DNA from: Amaricoccus sp.
GTDB taxonomy: Bacteria; Pseudomonadota; Alphaproteobacteria; Rhodobacterales; Rhodobacteraceae
Assembly (NCBI RefSeq): GCF_017995835.1
Contig: NZ_JAGOID010000001.1
Coordinates: forward strand, 1 to 64,000
Reading direction: 5' to 3'
DNA length: 64,000 bases
Each line of letters begins with the position of its first letter. The stretch's first letter is position 1. Shown piece after piece: positions 46,718 to 56,347 of this stretch. The position numbers were made by a program, and so were the translations under genes. The notes under the pieces were generated by a model. That model was given only the letters and a program-made list of their open reading frames with translations, did not search any database and was not told the origin of the DNA.

Positions 46718-47786
46718 GCCGCGCCGCCGCCCATTCGGCCGCGTCGCGCACCACCGGATCGGGATCGGCCTTCAGCCGCTCGGCCGCGGGCAGGAGCGCC
46801 GGGTCGCCGGAATTGCCGATGGCGTAGAGCACGTTGCGCACGAAGCGGTTTCGCCCGATCCGCTTGATCGGCGAGCCGGCGAACACCTCGCGAAACCCCG
46901 CGTCGTCGAGCGCGGCGAGATCGGCGAGGCGCGGCGCGGCCAGCTCCGCACGCGCCAGATAGACCGCCTCCGATGCCGCCCGCGCGAACTTGTTCCACGG
47001 GCAGACGGCGAGGCAGTCGTCGCAGCCATAGATCCGGTTGCCGAGCAGCTCGCGCAGGGCCGGATCGACCGGCCCGTCGTGCTCGATCGTCAGGTAGGAG
47101 ATGCAGCGCCGGGCGTCGAGCCGGAAGGGCGCCGGGAACGCCCCGGTCGGGCAGATGTCGAGGCAGGCCCGGCACGAGCCGCAATGTCCGCGCTCCGCCG
47201 CGTCCGGCGGCAGGTCCAGGGTGGTGAAGATCGCCCCGAGGAAGAACCAGCTCCCGAGCTCGCGCGACACGAGGTTGGTGTGCTTTCCCTGCCAGCCGAG
47301 CCCGGCCGCCTGCGCCAGCGGCTTCTCCATCACCGGCGCGGTGTCGACGAAGACCTTGATCTCGGCGCCCGTCTCCGCGACCAGCCAGCGGCCCAGCCGC
47401 TTCAGCCGGCGCTTCACTACGTCGTGGTAGTCCGCGCCGCGGGCATAGACGCTGATCGTTCCGCGGCCGCGCCGCGCCAGCGCCACAAGCGGATCCTCCT
47501 CGGGCGTGTAGACCTCCGCCAGCATGACGACCGAGCGCGCCGCCGGCCAGAGCGCCGCCGGATCCCCCCGCCACGCGGCCCGTTCGGCGAGCCAGCCCAT
47601 CCGCCCGTGCATTCCGGCGTCGAGAAAGGCCCCGAGCCGTCCCGCCGCCTCGGGAATCGCCCGAGGCGAGCAGAACCCCGCCGCTGCGAACCCTTCGGCG
47701 CGGGCGCGTTCCCTGATCCGCAAGGCGAGATCTCCGCCCTCCACCGCCGCCTCCCGACGCGCTTCCCGGGCAAAACGGAGCCCCAT
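46650..47786 (-). CDS. queG: Epoxyqueuosine reductase
   Basis: This is a 378-residue cobalamin and Fe-S dependent enzyme that reduces epoxyqueuosine to queuosine in tRNA. The Fe-S motifs [16 protein letters not shown] and [13 protein letters not shown] are complete. [11 protein letters not shown] contains the catalytic Asp region. The ATG at 47786 has GGGAGGAG six bases upstream. The gene follows a GST gene on the same strand, a common pair in alphaproteobacteria. Cobalamin need links it loosely to cobS nearby. Confidence 0.94.
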   Translation of the reverse strand: MGLRFAREARREAAVEGGDLALRIRERARAEGFAAAGFCSPRAIPEAAGRLGAFLDAGMHGRMGWLAERAAWRGDPAALWPAARSVVMLAEVYTPEEDPLVALARRGRGTISVYARGADYHDVVKRRLKRLGRWLVAETGAEIKVFVDTAPVMEKPLAQAAGLGWQGKHTNLVSRELGSWFFLGAIFTTLDLPPDAAERGHCGSCRACLDICPTGAFPAPFRLDARRCISYLTIEHDGPVDPALRELLGNRIYGCDDCLAVCPWNKFARAASEAVYLARAELAAPRLADLAALDDAGFREVFAGSPIKRIGRNRFVRNVLYAIGNSGDPALLPAAERLKADPDPVVRDAAEWAAARLSRPPRDCDAHRSQAGGPGEPR

Positions 47787-47805
47787 CGCGCCGCTCCTCC
47801 CCCCT

Positions 47806-48471
47806 TCAGAAGTCGAGATCGGCGTAGTGGGCGGGCGGGGTGAAGCCCGGGACGAGGTCGGCCAGGATCGAGCGGAACGCCGGCCGCGACTTGATCTTGG
47901 CATACCAGTCCTGCAACCCGGAACTGCGCGACCAGTCGACATCGCCGACATAGTCGAGGCAGGAGAGCTGCGCCGCCGCGGCGAAGTCGGCGATCGTCAT
48001 CTGGTTGCCGGCGAGCCAGCGGCGATGCTCCATCAGCCAGCCGATATAGTCGAGGTGGTAGCGGATGCTCTTCAGCCCGGCCTTGATCTTCTCGCTCTCG
48101 GGATAGCCCGATTTCGCCAGCTTCTTGTTCACCCGCTCGTAGAGCAGGTTCGCCGTCACCTCGCGGTGGAACTTGTCGTCGAACCACGCGGCGAGGCGGC
48201 GCGCCTCCGCCCGCGCCGCGGGATCCTTGGGCAGAAGCGGCGGCTCGGGCTGGGTCTCCTCGATGTACTCGAAGATCGCCCCGGAATCGGAAAGCGTCAG
48301 GTCGTCGATCTGAAGCACCGGCACCTGCCCGGCGGGATTGAGCCGCAGGAAGTCCATCCTCCGCTCCCAGGGCCGCTCCTCGCGCAACTCGACCTCTATG
48401 CCCTTCTCGGCGAGGACGAGGCGGATCTTGCGGCAGAACGGGGACAGGGTCTGGTGGTAGAGACGGCGCAT
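47806..48471 (-). CDS. Glutathione S-transferase family protein
   Basis: The protein has 221 residues. The thioredoxin-like N-domain has [20 protein letters not shown] (Ser/Cys active-site region) and [19 protein letters not shown] (cis-Pro and glutathione gamma-Glu site). The helical C-domain runs from about residue 85, with [13 protein letters not shown]. The substrate is unknown. It is 19 bp upstream of queG, so likely in the same operon. Confidence 0.92.
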   Translation of the reverse strand: MRRLYHQTLSPFCRKIRLVLAEKGIEVELREERPWERRMDFLRLNPAGQVPVLQIDDLTLSDSGAIFEYIEETQPEPPLLPKDPAARAEARRLAAWFDDKFHREVTANLLYERVNKKLAKSGYPESEKIKAGLKSIRYHLDYIGWLMEHRRWLAGNQMTIADFAAAAQLSCLDYVGDVDWSRSSGLQDWYAKIKSRPAFRSILADLVPGFTPPAHYADLDF

Positions 48472-48582
48472 TCGCGGCCCTTCGGTCTTTGTGTCGCTCG
48501 GTCCGCCCTTGTCCGCCTTTGCGCCGCCCAGATCAACCTCGGCCTGCCGCCGCGGGCGGCGATCTGCCGCCCGGGCGCGCGT

Positions 48583-50142
48583 TCAGTTCCGCTCGAAGGG
48601 CAGGGTCTGGCCGTCTTCCTGCAACACGAAGTCGAATCCGGAGACGACCCCGTCCCCGTTCACCCGGAACTGGGCGAAGCCCACCGGCAGCGGGCCGAGG
48701 TTGGCGGCGATCGCCCCGAACCGCCCTTCGGGAACGATGGTGACGGTGAAGGCGTCGCCGTTCCACGGTGCGAGCGCGAGCCGCGCCCCCGTGCCGGAGA
48801 CGAGGAGCGTCAGCTCCTCGCCCTCGACCGACAGCTCCACCGCCCCGAGCGAGGGGTTGAAGTAGGAGCCGGCGAGGCCGGCGGCGGCGGGCGACGGCGA
48901 TGGATTCTCCGGCCGGGTGAAGACCTTGTCGAGGCGGGCGGCCGCCGCCTTCGCCGCCGCGAGCTTCGCCGCCGCGTGGTCGACCTCCGGATTGCCGAGC
49001 AGCCGGTCGAACGTCCACTCGCCGATGGCGTCCGGCAGGCCGACGTTCTGGAGGTTGGTCAGCACGATCACCGCAACGTCATGGGCGGCCAGGAGACCGA
49101 TATAGGCGCCATAACCGGTGGTCCCGCCGTTGTGCCAGGTGATCAGGCCGTTCGGCGTCGATTGCTGCAACCAGCCCATCGCGTAGCCTGCGGTCGGCGC
49201 CATGCCGATGCGGGGGATCTTCGTCACGGCGAGGTTCTCTTCCGAGACGATGCGCGTGCCGTCGTGCATTCCGCCCGAGAGCTGGAGTCGCACCCAGGGC
49301 ACGAGGTCGTTGACCGTGGAGTTGATCGCGCCGGCGCCCTGGAAGGCGTACGGGAAGAGCGGCGTGAACGGAACCTCGACCGAGCCCTCGGGCGTGTAGC
49401 GGTGCCCGATCGTGGCGTTCTCCGCTGCTTCGATCGCTTCCTCCGTCAGCGAGGTGCGGGTCATTCCGAGCGGCTCGACGATCTCGGTGGTCACCACCGA
49501 GGCCCAGTCCGGGGCGCCCATGGCCTCGGCGACGATGTCGCCGGCGAGCATGTGAGTGACGTTGGTGTAGGCGAAGGTGGTGCGGAAACTCGAGACCGGC
49601 TCGACGTTGCGCATGGCGTGGACCATCCCCTCGGGCGGGACGCCGAGGAAGCCGAGCGCGTCGTTCGCCGCCGGCGGCATGCCAGAACGCTGCGCGAGGA
49701 GATCGAGCACACGGAACTCCTGGGTCACCCAGGGGTCCTTCATCTGGAAGCCCGGCTCGTAGCGATCGACGACGCGGTCGTCCCAGGCGAGCCGGCCCTC
49801 GTCGACGGCGATGGCGATCGTCGTGGCGAGGAAGGCCTTGGTGGTCGAGCCGATCTGGAAGATCGTGTCGGTGTCCACGGCCGCGCCGCCCTTGCTCGCC
49901 GTGCCGAAGCCCTGGCTCCAGACCAGCCGGTCGCCGCTGACGATCCCCATTGCAACGCCCGGCGCGTCGAACTCCGCCATCCCCTTCTCGATATAGGCCT
50001 CGAGATCCGGCACGAGCGCCTCGATGGCGGCGTCCATCGCCGCGTCGGCGCGGGCAGGACCGGCGAACGTCACCGCCGCCGTCAGCAGCGCCGCCGCCGA
50101 GACGGCGCGCCCGACGCCCGGCCGCCAATGCTGGATTTCCAT
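48583..50142 (-). CDS. Serine hydrolase (beta-lactamase family)
   Basis: The protein has 519 residues. The signal peptide spans residues 1-33 ([20 protein letters not shown]). The catalytic SxxK is GSTTKAF near residue 98, the YxN motif is [10 protein letters not shown], and the third motif is HNGGTTGY. This is the class C/PBP-like esterase-peptidase group. The C-terminal 100 residues form a separate beta domain ([19 protein letters not shown]). It may act on D-amino-acid peptides or esters. Confidence 0.9.
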   Translation of the reverse strand: MEIQHWRPGVGRAVSAAALLTAAVTFAGPARADAAMDAAIEALVPDLEAYIEKGMAEFDAPGVAMGIVSGDRLVWSQGFGTASKGGAAVDTDTIFQIGSTTKAFLATTIAIAVDEGRLAWDDRVVDRYEPGFQMKDPWVTQEFRVLDLLAQRSGMPPAANDALGFLGVPPEGMVHAMRNVEPVSSFRTTFAYTNVTHMLAGDIVAEAMGAPDWASVVTTEIVEPLGMTRTSLTEEAIEAAENATIGHRYTPEGSVEVPFTPLFPYAFQGAGAINSTVNDLVPWVRLQLSGGMHDGTRIVSEENLAVTKIPRIGMAPTAGYAMGWLQQSTPNGLITWHNGGTTGYGAYIGLLAAHDVAVIVLTNLQNVGLPDAIGEWTFDRLLGNPEVDHAAAKLAAAKAAAARLDKVFTRPENPSPSPAAAGLAGSYFNPSLGAVELSVEGEELTLLVSGTGARLALAPWNGDAFTVTIVPEGRFGAIAANLGPLPVGFAQFRVNGDGVVSGFDFVLQEDGQTLPFERN

Positions 50143-50277
50143 CTCTTTCTCCCTGTTTGCGCCGGCGGGATGTTCCATGCCCGGGGGCCTTCTGGCAACG
50201 GCGGCGTGGCGGCCTTGCGGGAACGGGCGGCCCGCGCAATGATCGGCGCCTTGCGGCCCTGCGCGGAGGCGTCGCCC

Positions 50278-50439
50278 ATGGATCCCGTCACGCTGCTTTA
50301 CTACGCCGCCGTCTGTGGCCTGCTCGGCATGGCGGGTCCCTTCCTCGGCGGCCACGCCGGCCGCTTCGTGGCCGGCGTGCTCGTCGGCCTCGCGGCCGCC
50401 GCCGCGCTGCCGCCCTTGCGCGGGGCGCTCGGTCTCTGA
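50278..50439 (+). CDS. Small two-helix membrane protein
   Basis: The protein has 53 residues, starting [20 protein letters not shown]. Two hydrophobic helices flank a Gly-rich turn (FLGGHAGR), with an Ala/Leu-rich second helix. GCGGAGG lies about nine bases upstream of the ATG at 50278. An in-frame ATG at 50239 is also possible. It is divergent from the serine hydrolase gene. No named family was recognised. Confidence 0.55.
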   Translation: MDPVTLLYYAAVCGLLGMAGPFLGGHAGRFVAGVLVGLAAAAALPPLRGALGL

Positions 50440-50702
50440 CGCCTTCGACGCGCGCGCCGGGTTCCGCCGGTGTTGTCCCCCACGCCGCCGCCCTTGGCCT
50501 TCCCGGCCGTCCGATGCTCCCGCAGCCGAGCATAGACGGCCCCGACGCGGCCTCGCGCGGAGAGCGACGGACTTTCCCGGAATTTCCGCCGCCTTCCGCC
50601 GGCGCAATACAGCGGGCCTTCGCTTGCATCGGAGGGGGTTTTGCGACACATAACCGGGCGCGCGGGGACCAAGCGACCGAACCCGCGCACGGGAGCACGG
50701 AC

Positions 50703-51689
50703 ATGGCGGATGGCGGACTGGACCTGGCGGCGGTGCCGACGCGCGAGCTCGACGTCCGCGAGACCTTCGGCATCGACGTCGACCTCAAGGTCAAGGCCTT
50801 CGCGGAGCCGACCGACCGCGTGCCGGACGTCGACCCGACCTATCGTTTCGACCGCGACACCACGCTCGCCATCCTCGCGGGCTTCGCCCACAACCGGCGG
50901 GTGATGATCCAGGGCTATCACGGCACCGGCAAGTCCACCCATATCGAGCAGGTGGCCGCCCGGCTGAACTGGCCCTGCGTCCGGGTGAACCTCGACAGCC
51001 ACATCAGCCGCATCGACCTGATCGGCAAGGACGCCATCCGCCTCAAGGAGGGCGTCCAGGTCACCGAGTTCCAGGAGGGCATCCTGCCCTGGGCGCTCAG
51101 GAATCCCGTGGCGATCTGCTTCGACGAGTACGACGCCGGCCGGCCGGACGTGATGTTCGTCATCCAGCGGGTGCTCGAGGTCGACGGCAAGCTGACGCTC
51201 CTCGACCAGAACAAGGTGATCCGCCCGCATCCCTACTTCCGGCTGTTCTCCACGGCGAACACGGTAGGGCTCGGCGACACGACCGGGCTCTATCACGGCA
51301 CCCAGCAGATCAACCAGGGCCAGATGGACCGCTGGTCGATGGTGGTCACCCTCAACTACCTCGCCCACGACGCCGAAGGCGACATCGTGCTGGCCAAGTA
51401 TCCGGGCTACGACACGCCCGAGGGCCGCAAGACCGTCAGCCGCATGGTCACGGTCGCCGACCTGACCCGCGCCGCCTTCATGAACGGCGATCTTTCGACG
51501 GTGATGAGCCCGCGCACCGTGCTCGCCTGGGCCGAGAACGCCCGCATCTTCGGCGACGTCGGATTCGCCTTTCGGCTCACTTTCCTCAACAAGTGCGACG
51601 AACTCGAGCGCCAGACAGTGGCCGAGTTCTACCAGCGCTGCTTCGACAAGGAGCTTCCCGAGAGCGCGGTGAGCGTCAGCTTGGGTTGA
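50703..51689 (+). CDS. cobS: Cobaltochelatase subunit CobS (AAA ATPase)
   Basis: The protein has 328 residues. CobS is the AAA+ motor that drives cobalt insertion into hydrogenobyrinate diamide with CobN and CobT. Walker A is GYHGTGKST at 71-79. Walker B is [10 protein letters not shown], and [12 protein letters not shown] is sensor 1. The region upstream of the AAA core matches CobS ([20 protein letters not shown]). No cobT follows here, which is less usual. Confidence 0.93.
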   Translation: MADGGLDLAAVPTRELDVRETFGIDVDLKVKAFAEPTDRVPDVDPTYRFDRDTTLAILAGFAHNRRVMIQGYHGTGKSTHIEQVAARLNWPCVRVNLDSHISRIDLIGKDAIRLKEGVQVTEFQEGILPWALRNPVAICFDEYDAGRPDVMFVIQRVLEVDGKLTLLDQNKVIRPHPYFRLFSTANTVGLGDTTGLYHGTQQINQGQMDRWSMVVTLNYLAHDAEGDIVLAKYPGYDTPEGRKTVSRMVTVADLTRAAFMNGDLSTVMSPRTVLAWAENARIFGDVGFAFRLTFLNKCDELERQTVAEFYQRCFDKELPESAVSVSLG

Positions 51690-51763
51690 AATCCGCGCCG
51701 GTTTGCTTTGCCCCGAGCGCGGCCTACGTCCGCAGGGGGCCGCTTGCTCGAGGGAGAATGACC

Positions 51764-52210
51764 ATGGGACTGTGGGATTTTGTCAAGAATGCCGGCAAGG
51801 CGCTTGGCATAGGCGATGCCGAGGCCGCCGAGGCGCCGCCGACCCCCGAGGCGCTGAAGAAGGAGGTCGGCGATCTCCGCCTCAAGGCGGACGGGCTCCA
51901 GGTCACAGTCGATGGCGACACGGTCAAGGTGACCGGCAAGGCGGCCAGCGCCGAGGAACGCGAGAAGCTGATCCTCGCCGTCGGCAACGTCGCGGGCGTC
52001 GCCAGGGTCGAGGACGCCATCGAGACGCCGGAGCCGGCGCCCGAGCCGGTGTTCCACACCGTCGTCAAGGGCGACACGCTGTGGAAGATCGCCGAGAAGA
52101 CCCTCGGCAAGGGCGCGCGCTACACCGAGATCTTCGAGGCGAACCGCCCGATGCTGAGCGATCCGGACAAGATCTACCCGGGTCAGGTCCTGCGCATTCC
52201 GGCGAAGTAG
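51764..52210 (+). CDS. kbp: BON-LysM protein (Kbp/YgaU-like)
   Basis: The protein has 148 residues. An N-terminal amphipathic start (MGLWDFVKNAGKALG) precedes a BON domain (about residues 25-85) and a LysM domain (HTVVKGDTLWKIAEKTLGKG to IYPGQVLRIP). The length and order match E. coli Kbp, a cytoplasmic K+-binding protein. The ATG at 51764 has AGGGAGA seven bases upstream. It sits 75 bp after cobS. Confidence 0.9.
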   Translation: MGLWDFVKNAGKALGIGDAEAAEAPPTPEALKKEVGDLRLKADGLQVTVDGDTVKVTGKAASAEEREKLILAVGNVAGVARVEDAIETPEPAPEPVFHTVVKGDTLWKIAEKTLGKGARYTEIFEANRPMLSDPDKIYPGQVLRIPAK

Positions 52211-52228
52211 GGTCCCCGGGGGCCCGCC

Positions 52229-52687
52229 GTGACGGAGATCCGCGCGGCGCTCGTCGGCGAAGCCCCCCTCATCCGCGCGCTGATGAAGGGCGAGCGGCTG
52301 AATCCGGTGGGCGTCGACTGGCGGAACTTCCTCGTGGCCGAGGACGCCGGCGCGGTCATCGGGATCGTGCAGCTCCGGCCGGCCGGGGTCGGCGCGGTCG
52401 AGATCGGGTCGCTGGTGGTCCGTGCGGACAGGCGAAGGGGCGGGCTGGGGCGGTTGCTGGTCGATGCGGCGGTGGCGGCGGCGGGGTCGCGGCGTGCGCT
52501 CATCGTCACCGCCTTCGCGCGCGCCCGCTTCTACGAGGCCTGGGGCTTCTCTCCGATCCCGGCGCGCGCGGCGCCCTGGCCGGTGCGACTGAACCTGCTG
52601 CTGGGCCAGGCTGGCGGTCTGGTCGCGCTCGCGCGCGGGATGCGCCCGCGCCGGCTCGTCGTGCTCGACCGGCCGCCGGGGGTTTGA
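52229..52687 (+). CDS. GNAT family N-acetyltransferase
   Basis: The protein has 152 residues. The acetyl-CoA site is VVRADRRRGGLGRLLVDAA (the R/Q-x-x-G-x-G/A type). The C-terminal motif FYEAWGFSP is typical of GNAT enzymes. The acceptor is unknown. The GTG start at 52229 lies 18 bp after kbp. A MITE copy begins eight bases after its stop codon. Confidence 0.87.
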   Translation: MTEIRAALVGEAPLIRALMKGERLNPVGVDWRNFLVAEDAGAVIGIVQLRPAGVGAVEIGSLVVRADRRRGGLGRLLVDAAVAAAGSRRALIVTAFARARFYEAWGFSPIPARAAPWPVRLNLLLGQAGGLVALARGMRPRRLVVLDRPPGV

Positions 52688-52695
52688 GCGTCTCA

Positions 52696-52832
52696 TACCG
52701 GCGGGCTCATGAAACGACTCGCGGACCTTTTTTTGACCTTTGTGGCTTTTATCGTGTGTACTCAGGTAGTTATCCTATCTATCACGCGTGTTAGCCCGTG
52801 TTGCGCCGGGTAGCATGGTAGACTCGCGGGTA
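52696..52832 (+). mobile_element. MITE-like element, copy 4 (137 bp)
   Basis: The ends are TACCGGCGGG and CTCGCGGGTA, with direct TCA duplications at 52693-52695 and 52833-52835. Its interior closely matches copy 2 in reverse complement. It lies just after the GNAT stop codon. Confidence 0.88.
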
Positions 52833-53014
52833 TCATATCATCCGGGTCGCGCGGCCGGCGAAAGCACCGTCGGGCGCGTCCTCGCGCATCCGGTCCGGCC
52901 CGCTCCGCGATTCTCGCACCCGGATCGGAGGTTAGTCTCCAGGGTCCGCCCTTTGCATTCTACGACCCGATCGGACTATGACTCCGTGAAGTGAACATCC
53001 CCCGGAGGGCGATC

Positions 53015-53377
53015 ATGGACGAGGACAAGGACTACAAGGCGATCATCGCGGGCATCTCGGCCTATACCCACCAGTTGCGCCAGACCGCCCCCGACGTGAT
53101 GAAGGCCTTCGGGGCGATGGCGAAGTCGGCGACCGCCAGCGGCGTCGTCGACCACAAGACCAAGGAACTGATCGCGCTCGCCATCGGGGTGACGCAACGA
53201 TGCGACGGCTGCATCGGCTTTCACTGCAAGGCGCTGGTCGAGGCCGGCGCGACCCGCGAGGAGGTCATCGAGACGCTCGGCATGTGCGTCTACATGGGCG
53301 GCGGGCCGGCGCTGATGTATGCGGCCGACGCGCTGCGGGCCTTCGACCAGTTCGTGCAGGCGCGGGCGACTGCCTGA
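53015..53377 (+). CDS. Carboxymuconolactone decarboxylase family (AhpD-like)
   Basis: The protein has 120 residues, a typical single-domain AhpD-fold size. It has the redox Cys pair and proton-relay His in TQRCDGCIGFHCKAL. Such proteins reduce peroxides or disulfides. The ribosome-binding sequence CCGGAGGG precedes the ATG at 53015. It is directly upstream of mtgA, but a functional link is not evident. Confidence 0.92.
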   Translation: MDEDKDYKAIIAGISAYTHQLRQTAPDVMKAFGAMAKSATASGVVDHKTKELIALAIGVTQRCDGCIGFHCKALVEAGATREEVIETLGMCVYMGGGPALMYAADALRAFDQFVQARATA

Positions 53378-53427
53378 CGCCGCAGGGTCGGCTTGCGCGG
53401 CGGCGGGAAACCGGGCAGAGGGCCGGC

Positions 53428-54120
53428 ATGGTCGCGCGCTGGACACGTCGCCTCGTGAGGAGGGCCTGGCGGGCGCTGCGGCTTGCGGCGCTTGTCTTCG
53501 TGCTGGCGGCGGTCGGGATGACGCTGGTCTATCGGTTCGTGCCCCCGCCGGTCACCTGGCTGATGATCGGGGAATGGCTGCGGCTCGGGTCGATCGAGCG
53601 CGACTGGGTCCCCCTTTCGGCGATGGCCGAGGTCGTGCCGCTGAGCGCGGCCGCGGCGGAGGACGCCAATTTCTGCCTGCACCGGGGCTTCGACCTCGAC
53701 GGCATCCGCGCCGCCTTCGCCGATTCCGACCGGCTGCGCGGCGGTTCGTCGATCAGTCAGCAGGTCGCCAAGAACGTCTTCCTCTGGCCGGACCGGACCT
53801 GGCTGCGCAAGGGGCTGGAGGCCGGATTCACCTTGCTGATCGAGGTCTTCTGGCCGAAGCGGCGGATCATGGAGGTCTATCTCAACGTCGCCGAGTTCGA
53901 CGAGGGCGTGTTCGGCGTCGAGGCGGCGGCGCGGCGCTACTGGGGGATCGGGGCGGGCGAGCTCGGGCCGCAGCGCGCGGCGCGGCTGATGGCGGTGCTG
54001 CCCGATCCCAAGCGCCGCTCTCCGGTTTCGGGCACCAGCTTCATCGCCAGCCGCGGCCGGGCGATCCAGTCCGGGGCCGCGACGATCCGGCAGGACGGCC
54101 GCGCGGACTGTTTTCTGTGA
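53428..54120 (+). CDS. mtgA: Monofunctional peptidoglycan glycosyltransferase
   Basis: This is a 230-residue GT51 enzyme that polymerises lipid II into glycan strands. An N-terminal membrane anchor (LRLAALVFVLAAVGMTLVYR) precedes the catalytic EDANFCLHRGFD. RGGSSISQQVAKN and KRRIMEVYLNVAEF are conserved GT51 blocks. The ATG at 53428 is used. Length is normal for MtgA. Confidence 0.94.
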   Translation: MVARWTRRLVRRAWRALRLAALVFVLAAVGMTLVYRFVPPPVTWLMIGEWLRLGSIERDWVPLSAMAEVVPLSAAAAEDANFCLHRGFDLDGIRAAFADSDRLRGGSSISQQVAKNVFLWPDRTWLRKGLEAGFTLLIEVFWPKRRIMEVYLNVAEFDEGVFGVEAAARRYWGIGAGELGPQRAARLMAVLPDPKRRSPVSGTSFIASRGRAIQSGAATIRQDGRADCFL

Positions 54121-54154
54121 TACGGTTTCCGCCTGAAGACTTCGGCGTCAAGGG

Positions 54155-54233
54155 TTTACGGCGGATCCTTCGATGCACGCTCCATGCACAACGTATGCAC
54201 AACGCATATGTCAGGCAAAAGAGTCGGGATTGA
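54155..54233. repeat. Dispersed ~80-bp repeat, copy 2
   Basis: This copy is homologous to 12113-12192 in direct orientation. It has ATGCAC-based 11-bp units and ends AAAGAGTCGGGATTGA. It lies between mtgA and the SDR gene, at the edge of the OYE cassette. The other bases of the 54121-54311 gap hold nothing recognised. Confidence 0.7.
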
Positions 54234-54311
54234 ATCGTTAGTGCAGGCGCGAGGCATTCAGGCGGGGGCCCGTATGACATCGCCCCGCGCGTGGGGCGCA
54301 AGCCTGGTCCG

Positions 54312-55184
54312 CTACACTGCGAACCCCGCACGTTCCTCGACCAGAGCTGCCGAGGCTGCGATGACCTGCTCGACGCTGGTCTCGGTTAGCCATGATGACG
54401 CAACGATCGCCCGCGCCTTGTCATCGAACATCCGTCCCGCCTGGCCTCGAAGCTCGGGCGCGACGAACAATGGCAGGATCCGGCGGGCATAGCTGTCCGC
54501 GTCCTTGGTCAGAATGCCGGCCAGCCCTTCCATCACCCGATAGAGCAGGTTCTTTCCGCCGAAGAGGTTGCCTCGAATGTCGGTCTTCACGAAGCCGGGG
54601 TTCAATCCGAAGGTGTCGAATTGCGGATAGCGGCGCGCGGCATCGAGCACCAGCGCCTCGTTTCCTGCGACCGTGTTCATGTGCGCCCTCATGCGGCCGT
54701 AGTTCCTGTCCGAGTTGAGGTCGTCGATCACCGCCTTCTGCCCCGAGCCGGGGAAGCCCATGACGAAGACGCGCGGGCGGCGGTTGTCGCTGCCCATCCG
54801 GCCCGCCATGCCGCGCAGGATCACAAGGCGGCTGAGATAGCTGATCGCGAGATCACGCTCGATCCCCTCGGCCGTTGCCTCGCGCTTCGGGCCTGCCATG
54901 ATGCCGGTGGTGAAGACAACGAGATCATAGGTTTCGGCGGGTAGCGTCTCGCCGATCCGGCGGGCCTCGGTCATCAGGCTCAGGTCGGCGGACACGAAGT
55001 CGATGCCCGTCACGTCCGGGTCGCGGAACTTCCGCCCGACGATGGTGACTGAAGCGCCCTTGGCGGCAACGGCGCGGGCAAAGGCGCGGCCGATGCCTCC
55101 GGTGCCGCCGATGATGGCGACACGCCGGCCGGTGAAGTCGAGGTTGGCCGGGACCGAGTAGGTAAAGCTCTTGTCGCGCTTCAT
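54312..55184 (-). CDS. SDR family oxidoreductase
   Basis: The protein has 290 residues. The nucleotide-binding motif is AIIGGTGGIGRAFARAVA. FTTGIMAGP corresponds to the NAG-like region. The usual Tyr-x-x-x-Lys is not in its standard place: NYGRMRAHMNTVAGN occupies that region, as in some retinol dehydrogenase-like members. The substrate is unknown. It lies three bases from the upstream OYE gene, so they are probably one operon. Confidence 0.85.
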   Translation of the reverse strand: MKRDKSFTYSVPANLDFTGRRVAIIGGTGGIGRAFARAVAAKGASVTIVGRKFRDPDVTGIDFVSADLSLMTEARRIGETLPAETYDLVVFTTGIMAGPKREATAEGIERDLAISYLSRLVILRGMAGRMGSDNRRPRVFVMGFPGSGQKAVIDDLNSDRNYGRMRAHMNTVAGNEALVLDAARRYPQFDTFGLNPGFVKTDIRGNLFGGKNLLYRVMEGLAGILTKDADSYARRILPLFVAPELRGQAGRMFDDKARAIVASSWLTETSVEQVIAASAALVEERAGFAV

Positions 55185-55187
55185 CGT

Positions 55188-56249
55188 TCAGCCCTCCAGC
55201 GTCGGGTAGTCAGTGTAGCCTTTCGGCCCGGGCGTGTAAGTCGTGGCGGGATCACGCCGGTTCAGGATCGCGTTCTTGCGGAAGCGTTCCACCAGGTCGG
55301 GATTGGCGAGGAAGGACGCGCCGAAGACGGCCGCTTCAGCGTCACCGTCCTTCAGCAAGCCTTCGGCAGCGTCTTTCGTCAGCCCGCCGCCGATCAGGTA
55401 GTTGCCGGCGAAAAGCGGTTTCAGCAGGGCATGATAGTCCGCCTGCGGCTTGCCGAAGAGCGTCACGTTCAGATACGCCATCTCTTCGGCGGGCAACTGG
55501 CTGACCAGGTAGCTGTAGGTCTCGACCGGCGTGTCGTCATGGATGTCGTTGAGGTTCATCTCGGGCGACAGCTTCAGTCCGACGCGGCCGGTGCCGGCGA
55601 CCTCGATCATGGCGTCCAGCACTTCCAGCATGAAGCGGGCGCGGTTCCCGATGCTGCCGCCATAGGCATCGCTGCGGATGTTGCTGCCCGACGACAGGAA
55701 CTGTTCCGGCAGGTAGCCGGACGCGCCGTGCAGCTCGACCCCATCGAAACCGGCGTCCAGCGCATTGCGGGTGGCGCGGGCATAGCCCGCAACGATCGTC
55801 CTGATCTCGTCCTGGCCGAGTGCGCGCGGGGTGACGAAGTCCTTCAGCCCCTCGTCGGTCCAGGCCTGGCCGGCGGGACGAATCGCCGAAGGTGCGACCG
55901 GCAGCGCCCCGCCGGGCTGCATCGAAGGGTGAGAAATCCGGCCCGTGTGCATCAACTGCATGACGATCCGGCCGCCGGCATCATGAACCGCTTCGGCCAC
56001 GGCCTTCCAGCCGGCGATCTGTGCCGGCGTCTCGATCCCCGGCGTGCGGACATAGCCTTTGCCGTCGGCGGTCGGGAAGACGCCTTCGGTGACGATCAGC
56101 CCGGCGCTGGCGCGCTGCGCGTAATAGGTGGCCGTCAACTCGCCAACAACCCCTGCGTTGTCGGCACGGGAGCGAGTCATGGGAGCCATGACAAGGCGGT
56201 TGGCGAGGTCGATCCTGCCCAGATGGGCAGGGGTGAAGAGCGGGGACAC
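55188..56249 (-). CDS. Alkene reductase (Old Yellow Enzyme family)
   Basis: This is a 353-residue FMN enzyme that reduces activated C=C bonds with NADPH. It starts SPLFTPAHLGRIDLANRLVM and has APMTRSRAD, QLMHTGRISHP and GFDGVELHGASGYLPEQFLS. The expected catalytic His-x-x-Asn/His pair is replaced by the usual bacterial equivalent near LHGASG. The gene is divergent from a LysR regulator (98-bp gap), a classic regulator-enzyme pair. Confidence 0.93.
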   Translation of the reverse strand: MSPLFTPAHLGRIDLANRLVMAPMTRSRADNAGVVGELTATYYAQRASAGLIVTEGVFPTADGKGYVRTPGIETPAQIAGWKAVAEAVHDAGGRIVMQLMHTGRISHPSMQPGGALPVAPSAIRPAGQAWTDEGLKDFVTPRALGQDEIRTIVAGYARATRNALDAGFDGVELHGASGYLPEQFLSSGSNIRSDAYGGSIGNRARFMLEVLDAMIEVAGTGRVGLKLSPEMNLNDIHDDTPVETYSYLVSQLPAEEMAYLNVTLFGKPQADYHALLKPLFAGNYLIGGGLTKDAAEGLLKDGDAEAAVFGASFLANPDLVERFRKNAILNRRDPATTYTPGPKGYTDYPTLEG

Positions 56250-56347
56250 GAGCGAACTCCTTCAATTGCGTGCCCCCTAGATGAATCCTTGCACTGGTGG
56301 GATAAACGCTGATCAATGGAAGTTACTGTTCCGGATTCGGGACAATT

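Noticed and set aside
47524..50439. Plus-strand open frame of over 900 codons across queG, GST and the serine hydrolase
   Set aside because: It is antisense to three well-supported genes and its composition is that of a GC-rich shadow. Only its last 53 codons look like a real small membrane protein.
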